From Alcanivorax sp. (GTDB taxonomy: Bacteria; Pseudomonadota; Gammaproteobacteria; Pseudomonadales; Alcanivoracaceae): DNA of 64,000 nucleotides. Positions 9,407 through 17,044 of the stretch are shown here, piece by piece. The notes below the pieces were generated by a model. That model ran no database searches. It was not told the DNA's origin and saw nothing but the letters and a program-made list of their open reading frames with translations. The DNA lies in NCBI RefSeq assembly GCF_002726155.1, contig NZ_PBSH01000029.1, forward strand, positions 23,494 through 87,493, in the 5' to 3' direction. Both the position numbers and the translations under genes were made by a program. The first letter of the stretch is position 1. Each line of letters begins with the position of its first letter.

Positions 9407-10145
9407 TGCCAGCAACGACGCCGGCCAGCCGCTGATTGCCCACCTGCTGGAACTGCGCAATCGCCTGCTCAAGGCCATGGTCGTCATTTTTATCGTTTTC
9501 CTGTGTCTGTTCGCGTTTTCCCGCGAGCTCTACACCCTGGTGGCCAAACCGCTGATGGACGCCATGCCTGCCGGCACCAACATGATTGCCACCGGCGTGG
9601 CCTCGCCCTTTCTGGCGCCGTTCAAGCTGACTCTGTACCTGAGCGTCTTCGCCGCCATGCCGTTCATTCTCCACCAAGCCTGGGCTTTTGTGGCGCCCGG
9701 TTTGTACAAGCATGAAAAAAAATTGGCAATACCGCTGCTGGCCAGTAGCGTCCTGCTGTTCTATGGCGGCGCCGCCTTTGCCTATTTCGTGGTATTCCCG
9801 TTGATGTTCCAGTTCTTCACCGCCATCGCCCCGGAAGGGGTGGCCGTGACCACGGACATCAGTAGTTATCTGGATTTTGTACTGGCGCTGTTCCTGGCCT
9901 TCGGGCTGGCGTTCGAGTTGCCCATTGCCATCGTGCTGCTGGTGAGTACCGGGGCCACCACGGTGGAAAAACTCAGCAAGGCCCGCGCCTATGTGGTGGT
10001 GGGTTGCTTCGTGATCGGCATGCTGCTGACACCGCCGGACATCATCAGCCAAACGTTGTTGGCGATTCCCATGTGGTTTCTGTTCGAGATGGGCCTGCTC
10101 GCAGCCCGGATGGTAAAGAAGCAGGCAGAGAATCCGCCCGCCTAG
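9399..10145 (+). CDS. tatC: Tat translocase subunit TatC
   Basis: Polytopic inner-membrane protein (248 residues, six predicted helices) that recognises twin-arginine signal peptides. The N-terminal HLLELRNRLLKA (about 15-26) and the GLYKHEKK loop after the second helix are family signatures. It overlaps tatB, so the three genes are translationally linked. It ends the plus-strand block. Confidence 0.96.
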   Translation: MTDASNDAGQPLIAHLLELRNRLLKAMVVIFIVFLCLFAFSRELYTLVAKPLMDAMPAGTNMIATGVASPFLAPFKLTLYLSVFAAMPFILHQAWAFVAPGLYKHEKKLAIPLLASSVLLFYGGAAFAYFVVFPLMFQFFTAIAPEGVAVTTDISSYLDFVLALFLAFGLAFELPIAIVLLVSTGATTVEKLSKARAYVVVGCFVIGMLLTPPDIISQTLLAIPMWFLFEMGLLAARMVKKQAENPPA

Positions 10146-10196
10146 GAGATTGAAGCCGTCCCCTGAGCAGGGAGGGGGGGGCGTCAGCCCAATGTC

Positions 10197-10270
10197 GGAT
10201 TACACCTTTAGGCTCTCTGTGCCGCTACATTTGTAGATCCGTAGGTCGAATTAGCCTAAAGGCGTAATCC
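10197..10270. repeat. Intergenic inverted repeat of the 'GGATTACxCCTTTAGGCT' type
   Basis: The left arm GGATTACACCTTTAGGCT (10197-10214) is complementary to AGCCTAAAGGCGTAATCC (10253-10270) except at one position. The arms flank 38 bases that include a small TACATTTGTA palindrome. Related words of the form 'attagccgaaggcgtaatcc' are common intergenic repeats in gammaproteobacteria, so this may be one copy of a dispersed element. It lies between tatC and a convergent gene. Confidence 0.55.
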
Positions 10271-10303
10271 TACATCCAAAGCTAACTCAACCTACAAAGC
10301 CCA

Positions 10304-11260
10304 CTAGAATCGATAGCCACTGTCCGGCGTGGAAATGGGCGCTGGCACAGGTAACGCTGGCGGCTCCTCACCCTCGCCGGACGACTCGGGCACCTCTTTC
10401 GCTTTCGTCACCTTGGCAGCACAATCATTGTCCTGCATGAAATCCACCAAACGCTGCTGCACCGCCGGATCCCGGGTACTTTCCGTGTGTCCGCCACGCA
10501 GTTTCTGGAAGGTTTTGGGTTGCGCCGCCGCGGCATACAGCCGCTCGCCGTGGGCGTAGGGAATCACCGGGTCATCTTCACTGTGCATCACCAGCAAGGG
10601 CGTCGGCGCAATGTCAGCCACCCGCGCCTCCGGGTCCAGTGCGCGGTCCGGCATGGTAGGCACCACCATCCAGCGCAGTGGCCACAGCAACCAGCTACGC
10701 TTCATCACATCGCTGGTGATATCCCTGTAGCTGGCAAACGCCGCCTCCAGAATCACGCAATCTGCCGCCCCGGCATTGGCCTCTTCGCCCAACACGCTGG
10801 CGGCCATGGACGCACCCAGGCTCTGCCCGAATACCACCAACGGCGCACCTTCCGTGCGCTGGGCATGGCGTAGCCAGTCCAGTCCCAGTTGCACATCATC
10901 GAAAACATCCGGCAGCCGCGGCTTGCCTTCCGACAGCCCGTAGCCCCGGTAATCCAGCAGGAAGACGTTATAGCCCCGCGCCGGCAGCCACTGCACATTG
11001 GCCAGATGGGTGCTGATATTCTGGGCGTTACCGTGCAGAAAATAGACCGTGCCACGGGCCGGCGCATCATCGGCCGCCGGTAGCCACCAACCGTGGATAC
11101 GCATGCCGCGCGGATGTATCAGTACAATATCTTCGTACTGCAACCCCTGGTTTTCCGGGTTCTGCACCCACGGAGACATGGGGTAGAAAAACAGTTTGCT
11201 GCACCCTGCCAGCAGCAGGCCCAGCAGCAACGCTGCGCTTAATCGTAATACCATCGCCAT
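10304..11260 (-). CDS. Alpha/beta-hydrolase lipoprotein
   Basis: A 318-residue predicted lipoprotein with a serine-hydrolase fold. The signal peptide ends in the lipobox LLAGC (Cys about 20). The oxyanion region is FLHGNAQN (about 74-81), the nucleophile elbow is GQSLG (about 147-151), and the catalytic-loop His lies in GGHTES (about 260). The last 40 residues are Pro/Glu-rich. The family resembles YfhR/BEM46-type hydrolases; the substrate is unknown. Its start overlaps the stop of the DUF4105 gene by 22 bases, so the two are probably co-expressed. ATG at 11254 is an alternative start. Confidence 0.8.
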   Translation of the reverse strand: MAMVLRLSAALLLGLLLAGCSKLFFYPMSPWVQNPENQGLQYEDIVLIHPRGMRIHGWWLPAADDAPARGTVYFLHGNAQNISTHLANVQWLPARGYNVFLLDYRGYGLSEGKPRLPDVFDDVQLGLDWLRHAQRTEGAPLVVFGQSLGASMAASVLGEEANAGAADCVILEAAFASYRDITSDVMKRSWLLWPLRWMVVPTMPDRALDPEARVADIAPTPLLVMHSEDDPVIPYAHGERLYAAAAQPKTFQKLRGGHTESTRDPAVQQRLVDFMQDNDCAAKVTKAKEVPESSGEGEEPPALPVPAPISTPDSGYRF

Positions 11261-13062
11261 TGGAGTTTGAACTCGTCATCGTAACCGCCCCGTCTGTTCT
11301 CGCGCTCCAGCGAAGCGCGCAAGCCGTGCTGGCGGGTCATTGCCCACTGCACCGCAAACTGGGAGGTGTATCGATATTCATCGTTGGTGAAATAATGCCC
11401 CACACTACCTAACTGCCACTGCCAGTCGCCACGGTGATACAAAATGCCCGTGTCCAGACCGGCCCCCGGGGTCAGGAAGGTGCCGAACTCGCTATTATTC
11501 TCCATTCGCACGCTGGTTAACAGATACGGCTGCCAGTTCCCCCACAGCCAACTGCCGCCAGCACCACCCTGCATGTAACGCACCAGCCGGCGGCGACCCG
11601 CCCAGGCACGCTCCAGGCCACCTTCCACGTACCAGCTCAGAGGCTTCATAAACCGGTTTCGCGGTGCCAGGGAACGGATGCTCACCACGTCCAGCTCTTC
11701 CAGCTTGACCTGCCCGGACTCGGTGCTACGCAAAGTCAGGTCCAGCCCTTCGATCTGTGCCCCGCGCAGAAAGCCGTATTGATTGTCGAGCAAATCATGG
11801 TAGGTGAGCCGGTAAGTCAGCTCGCCAAAATCCTGCTCGCCTTCGCGCTGCCCACCACTAACCCCCAGCATCTGGGTGCCGTGCCCTTTTTCCGGTGGCT
11901 CGGGGTTCTCGGTTTCCGGTACCGGTGCGGCGGGCAGGCTGTTCATCAACGTCAGTAGCGCAAAGGAGCGTTTCGCCACATCCGGGGTTCGCTCTTCCTT
12001 GCGATGGGTCAGCCTGATGTAGCGATAAGCCACCGCCGCCATAATCGCCCGGGTTTCTTCCGGTTCAGCCCTAAAGGCAGGCGATTCGGCCAGGTCAGGG
12101 TCATCCGCCAGCGCCCTTGCCAGTTTTTGCTGCGCACCATCCAGTTGCCTGCGCAGATTATCCAACTCTACGGATTTGGAGGGCCGATAATGGCGGCTGT
12201 TAATAATGTCGCGTTCATCCAGCGCGCGCACTGTGTTCACCGGCACTTCGGCAAACCGCAACTCGCTGAGCAATTCGGATCCCGGACGCGCCACTTCCAC
12301 CAGCTCTAGCAGGCGAAACGAACAATTTTCATCAAAAAAGTAGTAATCGAAGTTGATGTCTTTCAATTCCCAGAGATGATCAATCAGCCAATCGATTTCC
12401 GTCTGATCAAGATCCAGGGTGTATTCCCACATATCCCGGTTTTCCATGTGCGAATATTCCTGAATCTTCTGCACATAGGGCACCAACGCAAAACGGCCGG
12501 GGTAGCCGCCAGCCAAACCGCGATACATATAGAAAAACGAATTGTCAGTTTCGGTGAAAACCGCACCAAAATTCACCGCCCAGGACAGCCACACCGCACT
12601 GTCTTCACCCTGGTCCAGGCGTAGCAAGGTATGTCCGAACATGGACGAAGGGCTGTTCAAATAGGCTGCGGGGAAAACCAGCACCGCACGGTTGGCATGA
12701 ATCGCGCCGCGCCATTCGTTGTAGTCAGCGCAGTGTGAAAAGGGTGCCTCCTCCTGCCAACCCAGGTGCTCAGACAGAAAACGATAGCGCGCCGGAAAAC
12801 GGCAACGCGCCAGGGAACCCGCCGCATGAAGAGCCCTCTCGGTGGCCTCAAGCTCGGCTAACGGGTCGGTCTTCCCGGAATCGGCGAGAAAAAACGTATC
12901 GTCATCCACATAACTCTGGTGTTTGTCACGCAGAGTCGCACCGGGGTTGATATGCAATAACGCCTGCCAGCGAGGAGTTTCCGCCAGTTCGGCCAAGGTA
13001 GGGGTTGCAGCAAACGCCGGCATAAACCAGCACAGCAGCACACAGAAAAGACCAGTGCGCAT
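11239..13062 (-). CDS. DUF4105 (Lnb N-terminal periplasmic domain) envelope protein
   Basis: A 607-residue exported protein with a cleavable signal peptide ending AFA (about residue 18). The DUF4105 region (about 110-300) carries the typical SSMFGHTLLRL and FFDENCSFRLLELVEVARP blocks with conserved His and Cys, a papain-like NlpC-type arrangement. The C-terminal 200 residues are rich in alternating aromatic and charged strands and may form a beta-barrel or beta-rich domain. This family is common in gammaproteobacterial envelopes but its biochemical role is not settled. It overlaps the downstream lipoprotein gene. Confidence 0.8.
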   Translation of the reverse strand: MRTGLFCVLLCWFMPAFAATPTLAELAETPRWQALLHINPGATLRDKHQSYVDDDTFFLADSGKTDPLAELEATERALHAAGSLARCRFPARYRFLSEHLGWQEEAPFSHCADYNEWRGAIHANRAVLVFPAAYLNSPSSMFGHTLLRLDQGEDSAVWLSWAVNFGAVFTETDNSFFYMYRGLAGGYPGRFALVPYVQKIQEYSHMENRDMWEYTLDLDQTEIDWLIDHLWELKDINFDYYFFDENCSFRLLELVEVARPGSELLSELRFAEVPVNTVRALDERDIINSRHYRPSKSVELDNLRRQLDGAQQKLARALADDPDLAESPAFRAEPEETRAIMAAVAYRYIRLTHRKEERTPDVAKRSFALLTLMNSLPAAPVPETENPEPPEKGHGTQMLGVSGGQREGEQDFGELTYRLTYHDLLDNQYGFLRGAQIEGLDLTLRSTESGQVKLEELDVVSIRSLAPRNRFMKPLSWYVEGGLERAWAGRRRLVRYMQGGAGGSWLWGNWQPYLLTSVRMENNSEFGTFLTPGAGLDTGILYHRGDWQWQLGSVGHYFTNDEYRYTSQFAVQWAMTRQHGLRASLERENRRGGYDDEFKLQWRWYYD

Positions 13063-13114
13063 CCGGATTCATCCGTCTAGATTAACAAGCCGACAACAGT
13101 GTCAGAAAAGAGGA

Positions 13115-13146
13115 TCAAAAAAACAAAACCCCGCCAGAAGCGGGGC
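13115..13146 (-). terminator. Rho-independent terminator of the DUF3015 gene
   Basis: Read on the minus strand, CCCCGC-TTCTG-GCGGGG is followed by TTTTGTTTTTTT, a classical stem and T-tract about 20 bases after the DUF3015 stop codon. Confidence 0.85.
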
Positions 13147-13167
13147 CCTGATGGAACTTTTTGCCAA

Positions 13168-13650
13168 TTAGGCCAGGTACTTGGACAGCGCCTGATCCTG
13201 CTTCATTACGTCAGTGATGCTTGCCATTACGTCGGCAGCGGTCACGTCCTGGTTCGGGAAAATGGTCGCGAAGTTTTCATGCATCAGCGCATTGAAGCGT
13301 GCACGGTCTTCAGCCTGAATACCCATGGAAACAGACAGGGCGGTCAGGGCTTCGCCATCACCGGTGGCCATGTCCTGCGCCACTTCTTCCATTACACCCG
13401 TCATGCCCAGCAGGCTTTGGCCACTGTAAGTCAGGGCGCCGCTGGTATCACAACCGTTAGTCCCTGTGGTTATGCCGAAAGTAGCGTTACCGGTCGAACC
13501 GTTAAAGGTGACACCCAACAGATGCATGGGCATGCCGGATTTACCTTCGAACAGCAAATTGCCCCAACCACAGCCCGGACCACCCGGAGCCACAGCCATG
13601 GCCGATGTTGAAGCGCCCAGCAGAGCGGCAGCGATAAGTGTCTTTTTCAT
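13168..13650 (-). CDS. DUF3015 family exported protein
   Basis: A 160-residue periplasmic or outer-envelope protein. The signal peptide MKKTLIAAALLGASTSAMA is cleaved after about residue 19. The mature start GGPGCGWGNLLFEG and the GTNGCDTSG segment are typical of DUF3015, with two cysteines that could form a disulphide. GGGAG lies before the ATG. It has its own terminator, so it is monocistronic. Function is unknown. Confidence 0.82.
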   Translation of the reverse strand: MKKTLIAAALLGASTSAMAVAPGGPGCGWGNLLFEGKSGMPMHLLGVTFNGSTGNATFGITTGTNGCDTSGALTYSGQSLLGMTGVMEEVAQDMATGDGEALTALSVSMGIQAEDRARFNALMHENFATIFPNQDVTAADVMASITDVMKQDQALSKYLA

Positions 13651-13814
13651 CCTGAAATCTCCCAGTCTTTATTTAGAATCCTAGGGGGAGCGCGCTGGTC
13701 TTCACTGCCAATCATCAGCGTTGCGAGACCGCTTACGTCCCCGCCGCATTCTTTGCGGCTGGTTTCATCATAAACAAGGCGTATGCCGTTGCAATCGATA
13801 AAACGGCACGCCCG

Positions 13815-14252
13815 TCACACCGAAAGCATAAAAGTCACCGGGCCATCATTCACCAGATGCACCTGCATATCCGCGCCGAACTCCCCCGTCGCTACGGATG
13901 GATGCTTTTCTTCCAGCGCCTCGACAAATTTCTCATACAGCCGCCGCCCCTCCGCCGGTACCGCTGCACTGCTAAAACTGGGCCGCCGGCCCTTGCGGGT
14001 ATCAGCGGCCAGGGTAAATTGCGACACCACCAACAATGCCCCCTGTACATCCCGAATATCCAGATTCATTTTCCCTTCCGCATCGCTGAACAGGCGATAG
14101 CTCAGTACCCGTTCAGCCATGCGCATAATGGCCGCATCGTCATCACCCTTCTCGATCCCCACCAACAACAACATCCCGTGGCCAATCGCGCCAACGGTTT
14201 CCTCTGCCACAACCACGTGGGCCTCACGACATCGCTGAACAAGAACTTTCAT
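13815..14252 (-). CDS. dtd: D-aminoacyl-tRNA deacylase
   Basis: Cytoplasmic editing enzyme that hydrolyses D-aminoacyl-tRNA and mischarged glycyl-tRNA-Ala. The two active-site signatures are the SQFTLAADTRKGRRPSF block (about 78-94) and NDGPVTFML near the C-terminus (about 135-143, the cross-subunit GP motif). The ATG at 14252 gives 145 residues, the same length as E. coli Dtd, and has AGCAGGTGA just upstream; a GTG at 14258 is possible. In Pseudomonas dtd lies next to pip. Here pip lies 17 kb away on the same strand, with the aryl polyene island between them. Confidence 0.96.
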   Translation of the reverse strand: MKVLVQRCREAHVVVAEETVGAIGHGMLLLVGIEKGDDDAAIMRMAERVLSYRLFSDAEGKMNLDIRDVQGALLVVSQFTLAADTRKGRRPSFSSAAVPAEGRRLYEKFVEALEEKHPSVATGEFGADMQVHLVNDGPVTFMLSV

Positions 14253-14308
14253 ATTCACCTGCTGACTGAACGGGATTCTGGCTGTGTGCCTAGAGGAACA
14301 AGGGTATG

Positions 14309-14314
14309 TATAAT
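14309..14314 (+). promoter_or_regulatory. Candidate -10 box for the aryl polyene cluster
   Basis: A perfect TATAAT lies 182 bases upstream of the first cluster gene, in the only sizeable gap (238 bases) before it. No good -35 hexamer is visible 16-18 bases further up, so an activator may be needed. A second weaker TATAAA occurs at 14425-14430. Transcription start is not shown. Confidence 0.35.
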
Positions 14315-14495
14315 CGCCCCTTGGACAAGCGCCCCCAACGATTTGCCATGCCGCTGGGGCCGCAACGTGCCTCCAAACGCCAGGGAACGGGCAATGCGGG
14401 GCACAGCAGACACTCGAAAATCATTATAAACATCTGCTTTTAGTCGTTCATTTCGCCGGGTCGGCATGACACCCGGTGCGAGCAGTCGGGGAACC

Positions 14496-15203
14496 ATGCC
14501 AGAACTGACCATCACAGTGAGCCACTGGGCCGCCTGGGCGCCAGGGATAAGCAGCCCGCCGCAATGGGCACGCTGGGTGCCGGGCCAGCCCCCAGGGGAG
14601 GGAGAGCCAGATGTGAGCTGGCTACCGGCACTGCAACGGCGGCGCCTGTCTCCCCTTGCCCGCAGCGTTTTCCATGTGGTCAACGAAATTGCCCAGCAGC
14701 ATGACGTGAGCACCTTGCCCACCGTGCTCGCGTCCCGGCATGGCGAAATCGCCCGTACCCAGACCCTGCTGGAAAATCTGGCCGATCGGGAGCCCTTGTC
14801 TCCGGCCACCTTCAGCTTGTCCGTCCATAATGCTATTGGCGGCCAGCTCAGCATTGCCCTGGGCAACCAGCAACCGGTCAGCAGCGTGGCACTGGGCGAA
14901 GAAGGGCTGGGCTCCGCGTTGCTGGAAGCGGCCTGCCTGCAGGACGGCGACACACCCGTGTTGGTTTTGGTCTACGACGGCCCCCTGCCGGCATACTATC
15001 TGCCCTACGGTGACAGCGAGCCCTTTACCTGGGCCATTGCCCTGCTGCTGGGCGGCGACGGCCCCCGCTTCCGGCTCAGTCCCGGGCCAGCCAGCCCCGA
15101 CACAGTCGCGCAGGGGCCGCACCTGGCCCGCGCCCTGGCCCGGAGCGACACGCATATTGCCCTGCCCGGTCAACGCAGCGGCTGGCAGCTGGAGAGACTA
15201 TGA
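14496..15203 (+). CDS. apeC: Beta-ketoacyl synthase chain-length factor (ApeC-like)
   Basis: First gene of the aryl polyene cluster, 235 residues. It matches the truncated ketosynthase-like N-terminal family that partners a true ketosynthase and limits chain length. The region FSLSVHNAIGGQLSIALGNQ (about 110-129) corresponds to the ketosynthase nucleophile elbow but has Asn-Ala in place of Ala-Cys, so no condensing Cys is present. Only about half a ketosynthase is present, the normal size for these factors. I chose the ATG at 14496, preceded by GGGGAA, over 14466. Its probable partner is the ketosynthase at 27055. The stop overlaps the next start (ATGA). Confidence 0.82.
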   Translation: MPELTITVSHWAAWAPGISSPPQWARWVPGQPPGEGEPDVSWLPALQRRRLSPLARSVFHVVNEIAQQHDVSTLPTVLASRHGEIARTQTLLENLADREPLSPATFSLSVHNAIGGQLSIALGNQQPVSSVALGEEGLGSALLEAACLQDGDTPVLVLVYDGPLPAYYLPYGDSEPFTWAIALLLGGDGPRFRLSPGPASPDTVAQGPHLARALARSDTHIALPGQRSGWQLERL

Positions 15204-16039
15204 GTTCAACCTCGCAAACCGAAACCCCGGGGCTGCCGAAAAGCCTGCGCCTGGTCAGTACCGCCATCAGCTTTGCCGGCTTTGGCGCTGGCGGGTTGGT
15301 GATCGCCGTATTGATGACACTCAGCCGGTTGCTGCCCGGCTCGCAGCAAAAGCGGGCCCAGCGCAGCCAGTTCATCGTGCACACCGCGTTTCGGCTGCAT
15401 ATCTGGCTGATGGAAAGCCTGGGAGTCATGCGCCTGCAGCTGCGCGGTGAAAACAAGCTGAACCAACCCGGGCAACTGGTCATCGCCAATCACCCCAGCT
15501 TGATTGATGTGGTCTGCCTGATCAGCCGGATCCCCCACGCCAACTGCATCGTCAAACACCAGCTCTTCAATAACCCCTTTACCTGGGGGCCGGTCACCGG
15601 TGCCGGCTTCATCAGCAACAAAGACCCGGAAACCATGATCAACGAAGCGGTGGACTGGCTCAACGCCGGCGGCACCATGGTGATCTTCCCGGAAGGCACC
15701 CGTACCCGGCCGGGCGAACCACTGCGGTTTCAGCGCGGCACCGCCAATATTGCCCTGCGCGCCAACTGCCGCCTGAGCCCGGTGACCATTCGCTGCACCC
15801 CGACCACCCTGACCAAGGCCGAACCCTGGTACCGGATACCGGCGCGGCGTTTCACCATGGACCTGCAAGTGCAGGACGATATCGCGCTGGCCCCCTTCAA
15901 GGATGACGGCGCCTCCCCCCTGGCGGTGCGCCGCCTGACCCGTTTTCTGGAACAGTACTTCAACGAGGAGATCAACGCCGATGAGCGACACCCTGGAACA
16001 CGAACTCAAGGCGCTGATTATCAGCACTCTGGATCTTGA
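15200..16039 (+). CDS. apeD: PlsC-type acyltransferase of the aryl polyene cluster (ApeD-like)
   Basis: Membrane-associated acyltransferase (279 residues) of the 1-acylglycerol-3-phosphate acyltransferase superfamily. The catalytic motif NHPSLID (HX4D, about 98-104) and the acceptor-binding FPEGTR (about 164-169) are both intact. A hydrophobic N-terminal segment (about 22-45) anchors it. In APE clusters such enzymes are thought to attach the polyene to a lipid or glycerol head; the acceptor is unknown here. It overlaps the upstream gene by 4 bases, and its 3' end overlaps the first acyl carrier protein gene by 59 bases. Confidence 0.85.
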   Translation: MSSTSQTETPGLPKSLRLVSTAISFAGFGAGGLVIAVLMTLSRLLPGSQQKRAQRSQFIVHTAFRLHIWLMESLGVMRLQLRGENKLNQPGQLVIANHPSLIDVVCLISRIPHANCIVKHQLFNNPFTWGPVTGAGFISNKDPETMINEAVDWLNAGGTMVIFPEGTRTRPGEPLRFQRGTANIALRANCRLSPVTIRCTPTTLTKAEPWYRIPARRFTMDLQVQDDIALAPFKDDGASPLAVRRLTRFLEQYFNEEINADERHPGTRTQGADYQHSGS

Positions 16040-16238
16040 GGATATCACTCCCGCAGATATCGACAGCGAAGCCCCGTTGTTTGGCGACGGTCTGGGCCTG
16101 GATTCCATCGACGCGCTGGAGCTGGGTCTGGCCATTGCCAAGACCTACGACGTAAAAATGGATGCAGACAACGAAGAAACCCGTCAGCACTTTGCCAGCA
16201 TCAAGGCCCTGGCGGCTTTTGTACAAGAGAACCGGTGA
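15981..16238 (+). CDS. apeE: Acyl carrier protein 1 (ApeE-like)
   Basis: An 85-residue carrier protein. The phosphopantetheine attachment serine is Ser42 in GLGLDSIDALEL, within the four-helix fold expected for a carrier. It starts 59 bases inside the acyltransferase gene in another frame. It would hold starter or growing aryl polyene chains. Its stop overlaps a possible GTG start of the second carrier. Having two carriers side by side is normal for APE type II systems. Confidence 0.88.
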   Translation: MSDTLEHELKALIISTLDLEDITPADIDSEAPLFGDGLGLDSIDALELGLAIAKTYDVKMDADNEETRQHFASIKALAAFVQENR

Positions 16239-16243
16239 TAGCC

Positions 16244-16492
16244 ATGCAGAACTATGACGATATTTTTCCGCTGGTGCGCGACATTCTGGTCGACATGTTT
16301 GAACTGGACGCGGAGCAAATCCAGCCGAATGCCAAGCTCTATGACGACCTGGATATCGACAGCATCGACGCCGTCGACCTGGTGGTAAAAATCAAGGAAG
16401 TCACCGGGCGCAAGGTAAAACCGGAAGACTTCAAAAGCGTGCGCACCATTGATGACGTGGTGATCGCCGTACAGAAACTGCTGGAAGACTGA
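16244..16492 (+). CDS. apeF: Acyl carrier protein 2 (ApeF-like)
   Basis: An acidic 82-residue carrier with Ser40 in DLDIDSIDAVDLV as the phosphopantetheine site. I chose the ATG at 16244 (GGTGAT lies upstream); a GTG at 16235, overlapping the previous stop, would add three residues. It differs clearly from carrier 1, so the two probably have separate tasks such as elongation and starter loading. The stop TGA is directly followed by the next ATG. Confidence 0.87.
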   Translation: MQNYDDIFPLVRDILVDMFELDAEQIQPNAKLYDDLDIDSIDAVDLVVKIKEVTGRKVKPEDFKSVRTIDDVVIAVQKLLED

Positions 16493-17044
16493 ATGCTGCG
16501 CGGCACCTTGCTGACCCTGCTGATCGCCCTCACTGTGGCCTACCCGCTGGCGGTTTACTATGGGCTGCAGCACGTTTCGCCACGGATAATGGCCGCCGCG
16601 TTGGCCGCCATTATCGGCCTGCGCCTGCTGGCTGATCGGCAACGCCGTTTCCTGCCGGTGGGCCTGGTGCTGCTGATCTTCAGCGCGGTGGCAATCTGGC
16701 GCGATGATCTGACCACGCTGCGTCTCTACCCGGTACTGGTAAACCTGGTCATGCTTGGCCTATTCAGCTGGACCTTGCTGTTTCCGCCCTCATTGATCGA
16801 ACGCCTGGCGCGACTGAAAGAGCCAGACCTGCCCCCCAGCGGCGTACGCTATACCCGCCGGGTGACCCAGGTGTGGTGTGGCTTTTTTGTGCTCAACGGC
16901 AGCATCGCGGCTTATACCGCCCTGTACAGCAGCCTGGCCACCTGGACCCTGTACAACGGCCTTATCAGCTACCTACTGATGGGTACCCTGTTCGGCGGTG
17001 AATTTTTGCTGCGCCTGCGTATTCGCAAACAACCCGCGCCATGA
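16493..17044 (+). CDS. apeG: Integral membrane protein of the aryl polyene cluster (ApeG-like)
   Basis: A 183-residue protein with about five hydrophobic helices, including residues 5-25, 33-48, 55-70, 83-100 and 130-155. It belongs to the COG4648-like membrane proteins that regularly sit between the carrier proteins and the ligase in APE clusters. No catalytic motif is visible. Role unknown; a membrane scaffold or transport aid is a guess. It abuts the upstream gene and overlaps the downstream one by ATGA. Confidence 0.75.
   Translation: MLRGTLLTLLIALTVAYPLAVYYGLQHVSPRIMAAALAAIIGLRLLADRQRRFLPVGLVLLIFSAVAIWRDDLTTLRLYPVLVNLVMLGLFSWTLLFPPSLIERLARLKEPDLPPSGVRYTRRVTQVWCGFFVLNGSIAAYTALYSSLATWTLYNGLISYLLMGTLFGGEFLLRLRIRKQPAP

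Noticed and set aside
14425..14430. TATAAA as the main APE promoter
   Set aside because: No -35 partner and weaker than the TATAAT at 14309; kept only as a remark.
14255..14953. A 232-codon minus-strand frame opposite the APE chain-length factor
   Set aside because: No domain, no ribosome-binding site, and it overlaps a recognisable plus-strand gene and the divergent regulatory region.
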